NCBI RefSeq assembly: GCF_003013475.1
Contig: NZ_PXZO01000052.1
Span: 1-64,000, forward strand
Direction: 5' to 3'
DNA: 64,000 nt
Source of the DNA: Brevibacillus porteri
GTDB taxonomy: Bacteria > Bacillota > Bacilli > Brevibacillales > Brevibacillaceae
This document shows, one piece after another, positions 17,323 through 24,536 of the stretch. The notes under the pieces are model-generated. The model was not told the origin of the DNA and made no database searches. It was given only the letters and a program-made list of their open reading frames with translations. Positions within the stretch are counted from its first letter, which is position 1. Every line of letters starts with the position of its first letter. Position numbers and translations under genes: made by a program.

Positions 17323-17928
17323 TTACGGCTTGGCAGCAATCCCTTTCATAATCATCGACATGGCTGTTTCTAGCACCTCTTCCGGTACGTCTTCATTTTC
17401 CCAGTAAACCCAACGCATCCCGATGAATTGTCCGATCGACATGAGACAATAAGCCAGCGTCTCATGATCCATCTCTCGAAACGCACCTTCGGTCATGGCG
17501 TTCTTCAGACTTCGTACGTACCCCGCTGCCAGTTTGGCGTAATACCAGCGATATAGCTCCTGATCGACGAGCGCAGCCTGTTGAATAATGCTGTACATGT
17601 TGCGATGATGTTTGATCCAACGAAAAAAGGCCAGAAATCCTAGGCGCAAATTCTCTTCTTGTGTGGTTGCTCCCATGATTGCTTCTTTGATCGTCGAACG
17701 AAGCTCTCTGCTCAACTGCCTGATCAATTCATCATAAATGGCTTTCTTCGACTCGAAATAATTGTAAAACGTTCCTTGGGATACCTGTGCATGCTGTGTG
17801 ATCAAGACGATAGATGCATCATAATAACCCAGCTCGCCAAACACATGCTCCGCGGCATCCAGTATTTTTTTGCGGGTTTCCTGTCCCTTTTTGGTCAAAA
17901 CAGGGGTAGGCAGACTATTTTCTGACAT
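17323..17928 (-). CDS. TetR/AcrR family regulator
   Basis: The 201-residue protein has a TetR N-terminal helix-turn-helix (about residues 15-60), with the conserved stretch ITQHAQVSQGTFYNYFESK. A helical ligand-binding domain follows. As the first gene of the operon it probably represses its own promoter and the ligase-hydratase-Liv genes until an acyl-CoA or acid inducer binds; this is inferred from family and position. The ATG at 17928 is preceded by GAGAGGTGA. Repeats of ATACATAT surround the promoter. Confidence 0.82.
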   Translation of the reverse strand: MSENSLPTPVLTKKGQETRKKILDAAEHVFGELGYYDASIVLITQHAQVSQGTFYNYFESKKAIYDELIRQLSRELRSTIKEAIMGATTQEENLRLGFLAFFRWIKHHRNMYSIIQQAALVDQELYRWYYAKLAAGYVRSLKNAMTEGAFREMDHETLAYCLMSIGQFIGMRWVYWENEDVPEEVLETAMSMIMKGIAAKP

Positions 17929-17949
17929 CTGAATCACCTCTCAGTTTTT

Positions 17950-17977
17950 ATTATATGTATAATTCAGAATATTACAA
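17950..17977 (-). promoter_or_regulatory. Promoter of the TetR operon
   Basis: TTGTAA and TATAAT on the minus strand are 16 bases apart. The hexamers sit inside AT-rich repeats (ATACATAT occurs twice), which are candidate TetR operator half-sites. Confidence 0.6.
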
Positions 17978-17998
17978 TATGTATTTTTCGCACTCATT

Positions 17999-18138
17999 CT
18001 AGGGAGACTCGTTTTCACAATAAGAAAAGGGACCATAGTGGCCTTTCCCTTTCACTCGACGCGTCGCGAGTTCAGCCAAGGCGGCTGGCCCTTCTTCTAA
18101 GGGAATAACTTTCTCTACTCAGTTGGCAATAATTGACG
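17999..18138 (-). pseudogene. C-terminal remnant of a medium-chain dehydrogenase/quinone oxidoreductase
   Basis: On the minus strand a frame of about 45 codons ending in TAG at 17999-18001 encodes VIPLEEGPAALAELATRRVKGK. This is the typical C-terminal helix and ending of zinc-type or quinone oxidoreductases of the medium-chain dehydrogenase superfamily. An in-frame TGA sits where a Trp codon would be expected, and nothing homologous remains further upstream. It is therefore a decayed gene fragment between the TetR gene and the NlpC/P60 gene. The family is recognised from this short stretch only. Confidence 0.5.
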
Positions 18139-18189
18139 CGAAACAAAAAAAGTGAAGCAGCGTCTTATTATACAAAAGCACATAAAAAA

Positions 18190-18213
18190 GCTCCCGTACG
18201 AAAGCACGAGAGC
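18190..18213 (-). terminator. Terminator after the two-domain NlpC/P60 gene
   Basis: GCTCCCGT pairs with ACGAGAGC (one mismatch), followed by TTTTTT on the minus strand. Confidence 0.75.
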
Positions 18214-18239
18214 GGAGTAAACACTTTGAAGTTGTATGA

Positions 18240-19136
18240 TTAGATAACACGCTTGATTTTCACTGTGCGCTTCTCCCAGTTCGTTCCATCGTACTTGGAG
18301 TAAGTCACACCAGGACTACCGTAAGTGTGCAGGATTTTTCCATTCCCTGCGTAAATAGCCACGTGTGTAATCCGATCAGAAGTACTGTTTACCGATGCCT
18401 TCATGAAGATCAGATCACCTTTTTGCAGGTTGCTTTTGGAAACAGATTTCCCAACAGTCGATTGCTGACGGGAATCGCGTGGCAGAGTAATACCCGCTTC
18501 CTTGAATACACGTTGGGTAAAGGAAGAGCAGTCGAACGTACTGGTTGTGCTACTGCTTGAACCGTATTTGTACTTCGTGCCCAAATACTTTTCGCCATTT
18601 TTAATGACCTGATCGGCAGTTTTGCTTACAGGCTGTTCTGGCTTGCTCGGCGTATTCTCTGAGGAATCAATAACACGACGAGCCCCTACAAATTTGTCAC
18701 TGTACTTCGAGTATGTTTTTACAACTACCTCGTCTTCCCCTTTCGAAGAATAGACGAATTGATCACTGCCTATGTATATTCCCATAAAAGTTGGGCTTCC
18801 GCTTCCGCTAGAGGCGAAGAACACCAAATCTCCTGGCGCCACGCTTTTTTCGGATACTTTACTCCCAGTCTTGTACAGGCTAGAGATTGTGCTCCCAATG
18901 GATATCCCTACTTGTTTGTACGCATACGCAGCCAGCTCTGCAGATCCGAATTGCTTCGGTCCCTTTGCTTTGTACTCGTAATCCTTCCCGATCAAAGAAG
19001 TAGCAATATTTGCAACCTCTGACTGTTTTGAATCTTGTGTCTTAGCGGCCACTACTCCAACTTGACCACCCATTAACAGGGACGTACTCAGCATGACTGC
19101 TACTGTTGACTTCATTACCCAATCTCGTTTCGTCAC
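18240..19136 (-). CDS. Secreted double NlpC/P60 protein, first domain degenerate
   Basis: The 298-residue protein has a signal peptide (about residues 1-31) and two NlpC/P60 repeats. The second (about 170-298) is intact, with Cys203 in FDCSSF, His258 in THVAIYAG and His270. In the first (about 36-155) the same positions read FGSAEL (Ser65 for Cys) and TFMGIYIG (Met for His), so it cannot be a cysteine peptidase and may bind wall peptides instead. The likely role is cleaving cell-wall stem peptides. The GTG at 19136 follows AAGGAGG; the ATG at 19181 lies upstream of that site. Confidence 0.8.
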   Translation of the reverse strand: MTKRDWVMKSTVAVMLSTSLLMGGQVGVVAAKTQDSKQSEVANIATSLIGKDYEYKAKGPKQFGSAELAAYAYKQVGISIGSTISSLYKTGSKVSEKSVAPGDLVFFASSGSGSPTFMGIYIGSDQFVYSSKGEDEVVVKTYSKYSDKFVGARRVIDSSENTPSKPEQPVSKTADQVIKNGEKYLGTKYKYGSSSSTTSTFDCSSFTQRVFKEAGITLPRDSRQQSTVGKSVSKSNLQKGDLIFMKASVNSTSDRITHVAIYAGNGKILHTYGSPGVTYSKYDGTNWEKRTVKIKRVI

Positions 19137-19390
19137 TTTCTTTTCCTCCTTGTCATGTTGTGGCACCCGTCTTGGGTACATGGACAGAATAGCGCAGGAG
19201 GAAACAGGAGGATAAGACCGTAAAATTTTCCAATGATGGAATTGGTAGCATGGGACTAGTCAGAAAACAGGGTGCAAAGTAGGCGGTTGCTACCTCTTAG
19301 TTCCATGGAACCATAAAAGTTACAAAACGGTATCAAAGGTGATTTTCGTCGCAAAAAACGGCTATTTTGCTGGCCCGAACTCCAAACAAA

Positions 19391-19425
19391 AACCATCTTC
19401 TGCTTGTTTCTGTCAGAAGATGGTT
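19391..19425 (-). terminator. Terminator after the fumarylacetoacetase-family gene
   Basis: A perfect 12-bp stem of AACCATCTTCTG and CAGAAGATGGTT with an 11-base loop is followed by TTTTTG on the minus strand. Confidence 0.8.
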
Positions 19426-19437
19426 CTCCATTCATAC

Positions 19438-20064
19438 CTATTTCATTTTCGCCGTAAACTGCCCCCAAGTCTCTTCTCCCCACTTGAGAGTGAGGACATC
19501 CCCATCTGTAACAGGTCCTACCCCCGCTGGCGTACCTGTGTAAATGATATCCCCTTGATCCAGTCCTAGATGTTCGGATATATAGGCAATCATGGTTTCC
19601 AAATCAAAAATCACATCACGAAGATTACCGCGTTGCACTTGCTCTCCATTTTTCAGCAAGGAGAAATCCGTTTGGTGCAGCTCATGAATACCAGGGAAAG
19701 GATGAAAAGACGTCAAAATGGCTGAATTTTTAAACCCTTTTGCCAACAACCATGGATGCCCTGCTTTCTTCAGCTCGCTCTGAACATCCCGCAAAGTAAA
19801 GTCGATGCCGAGTGCTATTTTGTCAATCATCTCGTCAAGTGCAACTCCAGCCTCATATGGTCTCGCGATGTGAATCACAAGCTCCGCCTCATAATGAAGC
19901 TCTCCACGAGATGCCGGAAGCTCAATGGCCTCGCCATTTGCCATTGCAAGCGCATGTGTTGGCTTATCAAAGATCATTGGCTTGGTTGGTACATCGTTCC
20001 CCAACTCCGCAGCATGCAATCGATAGTTGCGACCGATACAGTAAATATTTTTGACTGACTCCAT
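19438..20064 (-). CDS. Fumarylacetoacetate hydrolase family protein
   Basis: The 208-residue protein is the short form of the FAH superfamily. It shows the metal-binding Glu cluster context (HYEAELVIHI, LGIDFTLRDVQ) and the C-terminal GDIIYTGTPAGVGPV motif. Members hydrolyse or decarboxylate beta-diketo acids, acylpyruvates or oxaloacetate. The N terminus, with IYCIGRNYRLHAAELGN, is the acylpyruvase/FAHD1-like type. The exact substrate cannot be told. It is a single gene with a terminator; the ATG at 20064 is preceded by AAAGGAGAGG. Confidence 0.78.
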   Translation of the reverse strand: MESVKNIYCIGRNYRLHAAELGNDVPTKPMIFDKPTHALAMANGEAIELPASRGELHYEAELVIHIARPYEAGVALDEMIDKIALGIDFTLRDVQSELKKAGHPWLLAKGFKNSAILTSFHPFPGIHELHQTDFSLLKNGEQVQRGNLRDVIFDLETMIAYISEHLGLDQGDIIYTGTPAGVGPVTDGDVLTLKWGEETWGQFTAKMK

Positions 20065-20121
20065 TTTGTCCTCTCCTTTGGTGCTATCTCTTTTTTCACT
20101 ATATCATGGCTGCACGGCGTA

Positions 20122-20667
20122 TTACAGCTTGTCTTGTTCGTCCTCTTCCATGTAGTTTCGATAGCCAGGCCAAAGACGGGCATTCCCTCGTGCTTCTACT
20201 TCAATCACGGTATCACAAATGGATTCCAACGCACTTTCCAGATCCATCTCGTGCTCAGAGCACCAGGAAAATTCGTAATGGAAAATCACTTGCTGCTCTG
20301 TCACTTCGGAGAGGACAAAGGCAAACTGCTGTTGTTGTTCCACGACATGCTTTCTGGCTTCAACCGTCGCTTCTACCGAGAACAAACCATCCCATTCCGC
20401 AACCATATATGTAGAAGTAACATCAATCCACAGAGAGGGAGTATCATTCGTCCGCCGAAAAATAACAGAGTCCTCCCGATAAAACCCGTAGCCGGAGGGC
20501 AACGCACCTGAGAGCTTAAATGGGATTCCTACCGGCAAATCCTGTGGCTTCAATGCATGGACAAGTCTCCCAGGCAAAAGATAGCAACCATCCTGCTGGC
20601 GATCTAACCGTTCTCCCATGACGAGAACCTCTTGATTGTGTGAATCACCTGTCATCTGAACGAACAT
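20122..20667 (-). CDS. Hypothetical protein, unrecognised
   Basis: The 181-residue soluble protein has no signal peptide or membrane segment. It begins with strands around a GERLDRQQDGCYLLPGRLVHALKP stretch and ends with an acidic C terminus. It is rich in Gln, Glu and aromatic residues. I do not recognise the family. The ATG at 20667 follows GGGAGGTG by five bases; an open frame extends upstream to 20775 without a comparable site. It lies on the same strand as its neighbours and may share a transcript with the VanW gene 134 bases upstream. Confidence 0.55.
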   Translation of the reverse strand: MFVQMTGDSHNQEVLVMGERLDRQQDGCYLLPGRLVHALKPQDLPVGIPFKLSGALPSGYGFYREDSVIFRRTNDTPSLWIDVTSTYMVAEWDGLFSVEATVEARKHVVEQQQQFAFVLSEVTEQQVIFHYEFSWCSEHEMDLESALESICDTVIEVEARGNARLWPGYRNYMEEDEQDKL

Positions 20668-20801
20668 CACGGCACCTCCCTCTACAAACAGTATGGTCAG
20701 GAATGCATGACTCAAAACTAAATTACCATCCATTTTTTTCCTGACAAAATACGAAAAAAAACAGGGTTCATCCATAGGATGCCCCCTTTATTCCTGCTAA
20801 G

Positions 20802-21431
20802 CTACGCACGTATGATCGCAATCACAACATGTTCGTCATCGTATGATTTTGCTTTGATTTTCACAGGGAAATCATACAAGTTGGTAAATTTAAAATCCAT
20901 ATAGCCATACGCTACTGTGGCATCTTGACCCACTGGCACGTATCCCACTGATTTGCTGTGGTTATGCCGTTCCACCATGATCATCCCCGCTACAGCAGCT
21001 ACATTGTAAAGCGTGCTGGAAACCTGACAAATCCCGCCTCCATAGTCATCGACGAGCTGACCATTCTGAATAACGCCGGCCTTCTGCCAACCATCCTCTG
21101 GCAAATTCGAATTTCCCACTGTTTCATTGAAAGAAAACACCTGTTGCGGTTTGATTTTTTCATTATGAATCTTGGCCAATGCTTGCTTGATGTTATGTTT
21201 ACGAGTATCTGTGCTGTCTTTCATCGATGAGTAATAAAAACCGAGAACCTCCTCTTCCTTGAGGTCCATCTTCTCCACATACTTTTTCTGTAACTTTTCC
21301 TGCAACTCGATAGCAGGAGATAACGGATCCACTTGTAACGCCATTGCACGCTCAGGCGCGTAGTTCATGCCCAGCGAGAACACAAGGGCCACTGTCACTA
21401 TACTGATCGGCCAATGCCGAACTTTCTTCAT
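20802..21431 (-). CDS. Secreted VanW family protein
   Basis: The 209-residue protein has an N-terminal signal or anchor segment (about residues 9-32) and a VanW domain with the signature YGGGICQVSSTLYN. The family is named from vancomycin-resistance clusters, but VanW-domain proteins are widespread in spore formers and their chemistry is unknown. The C-terminal part reads as a beta-rich domain facing outside. The ATG at 21431 follows GAGAGGAAG; a GTG at 21449 is a weaker alternative. Confidence 0.8.
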   Translation of the reverse strand: MKKVRHWPISIVTVALVFSLGMNYAPERAMALQVDPLSPAIELQEKLQKKYVEKMDLKEEEVLGFYYSSMKDSTDTRKHNIKQALAKIHNEKIKPQQVFSFNETVGNSNLPEDGWQKAGVIQNGQLVDDYGGGICQVSSTLYNVAAVAGMIMVERHNHSKSVGYVPVGQDATVAYGYMDFKFTNLYDFPVKIKAKSYDDEHVVIAIIRA

Positions 21432-21590
21432 TTCTACTTCCTCTCCCACATTTGTTGATCGATTGACTGACGCGAAGCTCCCTATTTATATAGCCTGTCA
21501 TTGTTATTACACCTTGTCTCTAACAATGTAACGTATGGGAAAAGCGGCAATCAACCTGCAAATGTTGGGCTTTTTGTCCTACATCAGGTT

Positions 21591-22637
21591 CTATTCGTCA
21601 TCCTCATCGATAACCCCGAGGGCTTTGTTCTTTTCTTTAAAGCGCTGGTTATGGGAAGAAACATACGCCATCCGATCTGCTACTGGGTCTATGTGTAATT
21701 TTGCACTGTTTACGGCCACAGCCGCATCGGTGAATGCTCCTGCGATCAGCGTAATCTTGCTGTCAAAGCTCGCAAAATCTCCCGCCGCAAAAATCCCTGG
21801 CAGATTCGTTGCCAGACGAGGACTGACAAACACGTTCCACTCATCCATGTCCAAGCCCCACTCTTTAATCCCAGTGAAATCGGCCTTCAATCCGTGATTG
21901 ACGATGATGGCGTCGACATCGATTTGCTCCGTCTCGTCCGTCTCCAGATGACGTATCGTCACTTTATCGATCGTTTCTTTGTCTGAGCTTTGCAATTGCG
22001 TGACCGTATATGGGGTGCGAACGATCGCAGATGACTCTTTCATGCGCTTTACATTCCGCTCATGTCCACCAAATACATCACGGCGATGCACGACAGTTAC
22101 GGACGCTGCGATTTGCACCAGTTCATTTGCCCAATCGACCGCGGAGTCCCCGCCACCTGAGATGAGGACGTGCTTCCCACGGAATGGCTCCAGTTCCTGC
22201 ACCGTATAATGAAGATTTGTCACCTCGTAGCGCTCGGCCCCTTCGATCTCCAGTTTTGCCATTTTCAAAATACCTCGGCCCAGAGCCAGTATAATCGTGC
22301 GGGTCCAATGCCGTTTCCCCGATTTTGCAACGAGTATGTACGTACCATCTTCTTGTGGCTCCAGGCCGATGATCGCCTCGCCCAGCACAATGGTGGGATC
22401 AAATGTCTTCGCTTGCTCCACCAGATTGGCAACCAGCTTTTCACATAGTTGTGGTGGTACACCACCTACATCCCAGATCATTTTTTCTGGATAGATCAAC
22501 ATTCTTCCACCGAGATCTTCTTTCGCTTCAATGAGCTTCGTCTTCATATCGCGCATTCCGCTATAAAAGGCAGCATACATCCCCGCAGGGCCACCACCAA
22601 TAATGGTTACATCAAACAGCTCCAACTGTCCTCCCAC
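21591..22637 (-). CDS. Thioredoxin-reductase-like ferredoxin-NADP+ reductase
   Basis: The 348-residue flavoprotein has the FAD motif [16 protein letters not shown], the NADPH motif [12 protein letters not shown] and the C-terminal FAD motif [11 protein letters not shown]. There is no CxxC redox pair, so it is a YumC-type ferredoxin/flavodoxin reductase rather than thioredoxin reductase. It moves electrons between NADPH and ferredoxin or flavodoxin. GGAGGGG precedes the GTG at 22637; a TTG at 22625 with GGGAGG is an alternative. A Fur box lies upstream, so it is probably raised under iron limitation. Confidence 0.85.
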   Translation of the reverse strand: MGGQLELFDVTIIGGGPAGMYAAFYSGMRDMKTKLIEAKEDLGGRMLIYPEKMIWDVGGVPPQLCEKLVANLVEQAKTFDPTIVLGEAIIGLEPQEDGTYILVAKSGKRHWTRTIILALGRGILKMAKLEIEGAERYEVTNLHYTVQELEPFRGKHVLISGGGDSAVDWANELVQIAASVTVVHRRDVFGGHERNVKRMKESSAIVRTPYTVTQLQSSDKETIDKVTIRHLETDETEQIDVDAIIVNHGLKADFTGIKEWGLDMDEWNVFVSPRLATNLPGIFAAGDFASFDSKITLIAGAFTDAAVAVNSAKLHIDPVADRMAYVSSHNQRFKEKNKALGVIDEDDE

Positions 22638-22691
22638 AACTACCCCTCCACTGTCTTTCTTGTTTGTTTATGAATCATCAAAAGTGATGTT

Positions 22692-22710
22692 GAAAATGAG
22701 ATTCATTATC
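22692..22710. promoter_or_regulatory. Fur box
   Basis: GAAAATGAGATTCATTATC matches the 19-bp Fur consensus GATAATGATAATCATTATC at 16 positions. It lies about 55 bases before the reductase start and overlaps possible promoter hexamers, the position expected for iron-dependent repression. Confidence 0.65.
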
Positions 22711-22812
22711 ACAATGTGATTGTAATGGAAAATGGAGGAGGATTCAACATTCAATGAGCAACTTTATCGCTTGAACTGCAATGAAATGTGAGGAACGGTT
22801 CAAGAAAAAATA

Positions 22813-22856
22813 AACAGGTTCGTAAATAGCTTCATCAGCCAATTTACGAACCTGTT
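22813..22856 (-). terminator. Original terminator of the tRNA-Asp-Thr-Leu operon, displaced by the island
   Basis: AACAGGTTCGTAAAT pairs with ATTTACGAACCTGTT in a perfect 15-bp stem, followed by a T-rich run on the minus strand. It sits 10 bases beyond the truncated tRNA-Leu copy. It was most likely the terminator right behind tRNA-Leu before the 11-kb insertion separated them. Confidence 0.75.
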
Positions 22857-22865
22857 GTTTGCACT

Positions 22866-22921
22866 ATGGTGCGGTCGAGAGGACTTGAACCTCCACGGTG
22901 TTGCCACCACTAGAACCTGAA
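22866..22921 (-). repeat. att direct repeat: 3' part of tRNA-Leu(CAG)
   Basis: These 56 bases are identical to 33852-33907, the 3' part of the intact tRNA-Leu from the anticodon loop through the CCA end. The match breaks exactly at 22921/22922. A duplicated tRNA 3' end is the standard scar of tyrosine-integrase insertion. Confidence 0.9.
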
Positions 22922-22994
22922 ACTTATACGTCATTATAACATAAGCTCAAGTACGCGGAATATCACCTGAAATAGTCTCATTACTCATGCATGA

Positions 22995-23581
22995 AAAGAA
23001 CTGTATCAGCAAGACAAAACAGGGAACTGTGTATTTGTTGGATATAATCAAGTAGGAACTGCACGGTATTGCTCCATGCGCGGTACCACTCCAAACAAGC
23101 CTTTCAAGCAGGATCGGGAGTATTCGAACAAAAGTTATCCGTTTCTTCTAAACGGGCAGCCTGACAGCAAGCGGGTATACGTTTTTGAAAGCCCCATTGA
23201 TGCGATGAGTAGGGCTACAATTGCGAAACTACGTGGTCAAGACTGGAAAGCTGCTTACTACATTTCGCTCGAATGCCTATCCGATCAGGCACTTGAGAGG
23301 TTTCTTCAATACAATGCGATACAAGAAATTGTGTTTGTTTGGATAACGATGCAAATGCTACTTATAGCAATGGCAGCCCCTCTCCCAATTGGGGACAAGA
23401 GGCTGCATTGAGTTTTAAGACAAAATATACTGCTCAAGGCTACGTTACCATTAATGAAAAGTCTGAGGGAAAGGATGTAAATGAGGATTTACTTATATCA
23501 ATCTGTACATCAGATTCGAAATACATTTACAAATCCCCAGCCGAAATTGGTGCTAATACTGACGACACTCCATATGAATAA
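22995..23581 (+). pseudogene. TOPRIM_2/DUF3991 protein remnant
   Basis: The two reading frames together encode VFVGYNQVGTARYCSMRGT, then VYVFESPIDAMSRATIAKL, then LDNDANATYSNG and NEKSEGKDVNEDLLI. These are the hallmarks of the DUF3991-TOPRIM primase-like proteins of conjugative elements. One base is missing near 23335-23345, where LDND should be read, and the N-terminal part is gone (a stop sits at 22992-22994). This is therefore a truncated and frameshifted gene from the island's ancestral backbone. Confidence 0.7.
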
Positions 23582-23585
23582 AATA

Positions 23586-23631
23586 GTAAACAAAAAAACT
23601 ATCATCGGAGAATTGCTCCATTTTTGTTTAC
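23586..23631 (-). terminator. Terminator of the defence operon
   Basis: GTAAACAAAAA and TTTTTGTTTAC form a perfect 11-bp stem that includes the stop codon of the last gene. On the minus strand the distal arm contains TTTTTTT. Confidence 0.6.
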
Positions 23632-24536
23632 GTGTCTTGTATTTTTACGCACATATGATAAAGGCGAGTATTTTTACCTGAACGATTATGGGTCGTTGTC
23701 ATAAATCTTATGTCAGAGTATGGATAATCTCTATCAGCATTTATATCTGAAGAGACAAGCATTACTGGGTATTCATGTTTTTTAACATAGTCGCAATACT
23801 TGTCCCAAAAAGAACTAAAATCTTTAACTTTAACATATGACAAGCACACATTAAACACATTTCCTGTTGTATCATAAGAATATATTTTGTCAAGATGAGT
23901 ATCAAGATAATTAGTGTTTAAACTATCTAAATTAAGGGCTTCAATAATTGTAAAGGGCATTCCATTTTTTTCAACAAAAATATCAATTTCGCCAGACGAT
24001 TTTCCACTGGCAGAACTTCCGCGTCGAGTTTGGTCTTTTATACGATATCCGTTTGTTTCCAGTAAATCTGTTATAAAGTCATTACGTTCATCTTCTGTAG
24101 TGCTCACATAAAGCTTACGTGCTTGAAGTTTGATGCAAGCCAAGTAAAGATCACGAATAAATAAATCGGTTGGAGATTCAGTATTTTGTGTAGGCTTGAA
24201 GAAAATTTCACTTGTAATATTTCTCACTTTGATTGCATAAATATTTTTACCTTCAATCATAAGGGAACCGAAGTCTATTATCGGTTGCTCAGATAATAAA
24301 CTGAGTGCTCGTTTAATAGGTACATCTAACTTGAATCCATTACTTATTCCGTCAATAGAGTAATTATTTATATTTTTCATTACTCCTATTACAATGTAAC
24401 CATACTCCTCTGTCATGTTTGACAGAGCAGCAATAAACATGGCCAAATTTTGCGGTCTGAATTCTAAGTTTGTACAAATAAGATTTTTTGAAGCCGGAGA
24501 CTGCAGTAATTGCTGTACTTCATTAATGTCAATCAT
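23628..24536 (-). CDS. AlbA_2/Schlafen-like domain fused to a PD-(D/E)XK-like domain
   Basis: The 302-residue protein has an N-terminal AlbA_2-like (Schlafen-type, formerly AAA_4) region, about residues 5-110, with the YGYIVIGVMKN and IDGISNGF strands. A second domain (about 145-255) has the spacing of a restriction-endonuclease fold: GEID at 182-185 followed by the hydrophobic strand ending IIEAL at 197-201. The usual Lys after Glu is Leu here, so it may be inactive or use a shifted residue. It is the last gene of the operon; its ATG overlaps the previous stop by four bases. Family calls are from pattern recognition. Confidence 0.65.
   Translation of the reverse strand: MIDINEVQQLLQSPASKNLICTNLEFRPQNLAMFIAALSNMTEEYGYIVIGVMKNINNYSIDGISNGFKLDVPIKRALSLLSEQPIIDFGSLMIEGKNIYAIKVRNITSEIFFKPTQNTESPTDLFIRDLYLACIKLQARKLYVSTTEDERNDFITDLLETNGYRIKDQTRRGSSASGKSSGEIDIFVEKNGMPFTIIEALNLDSLNTNYLDTHLDKIYSYDTTGNVFNVCLSYVKVKDFSSFWDKYCDYVKKHEYPVMLVSSDINADRDYPYSDIRFMTTTHNRSGKNTRLYHMCVKIQDT

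Noticed and set aside
21499-21528. Inverted repeat CATTGTTA / TAACAATG upstream of the VanW gene as a terminator
   Set aside because: No T run follows on either strand and the loop is 14 bases; it may be an operator, but there is no further support.
22866-22921. Functional second tRNA-Leu
   Set aside because: Only the 3' part is present; the 5' acceptor strand, D arm and half of the anticodon arm are missing.
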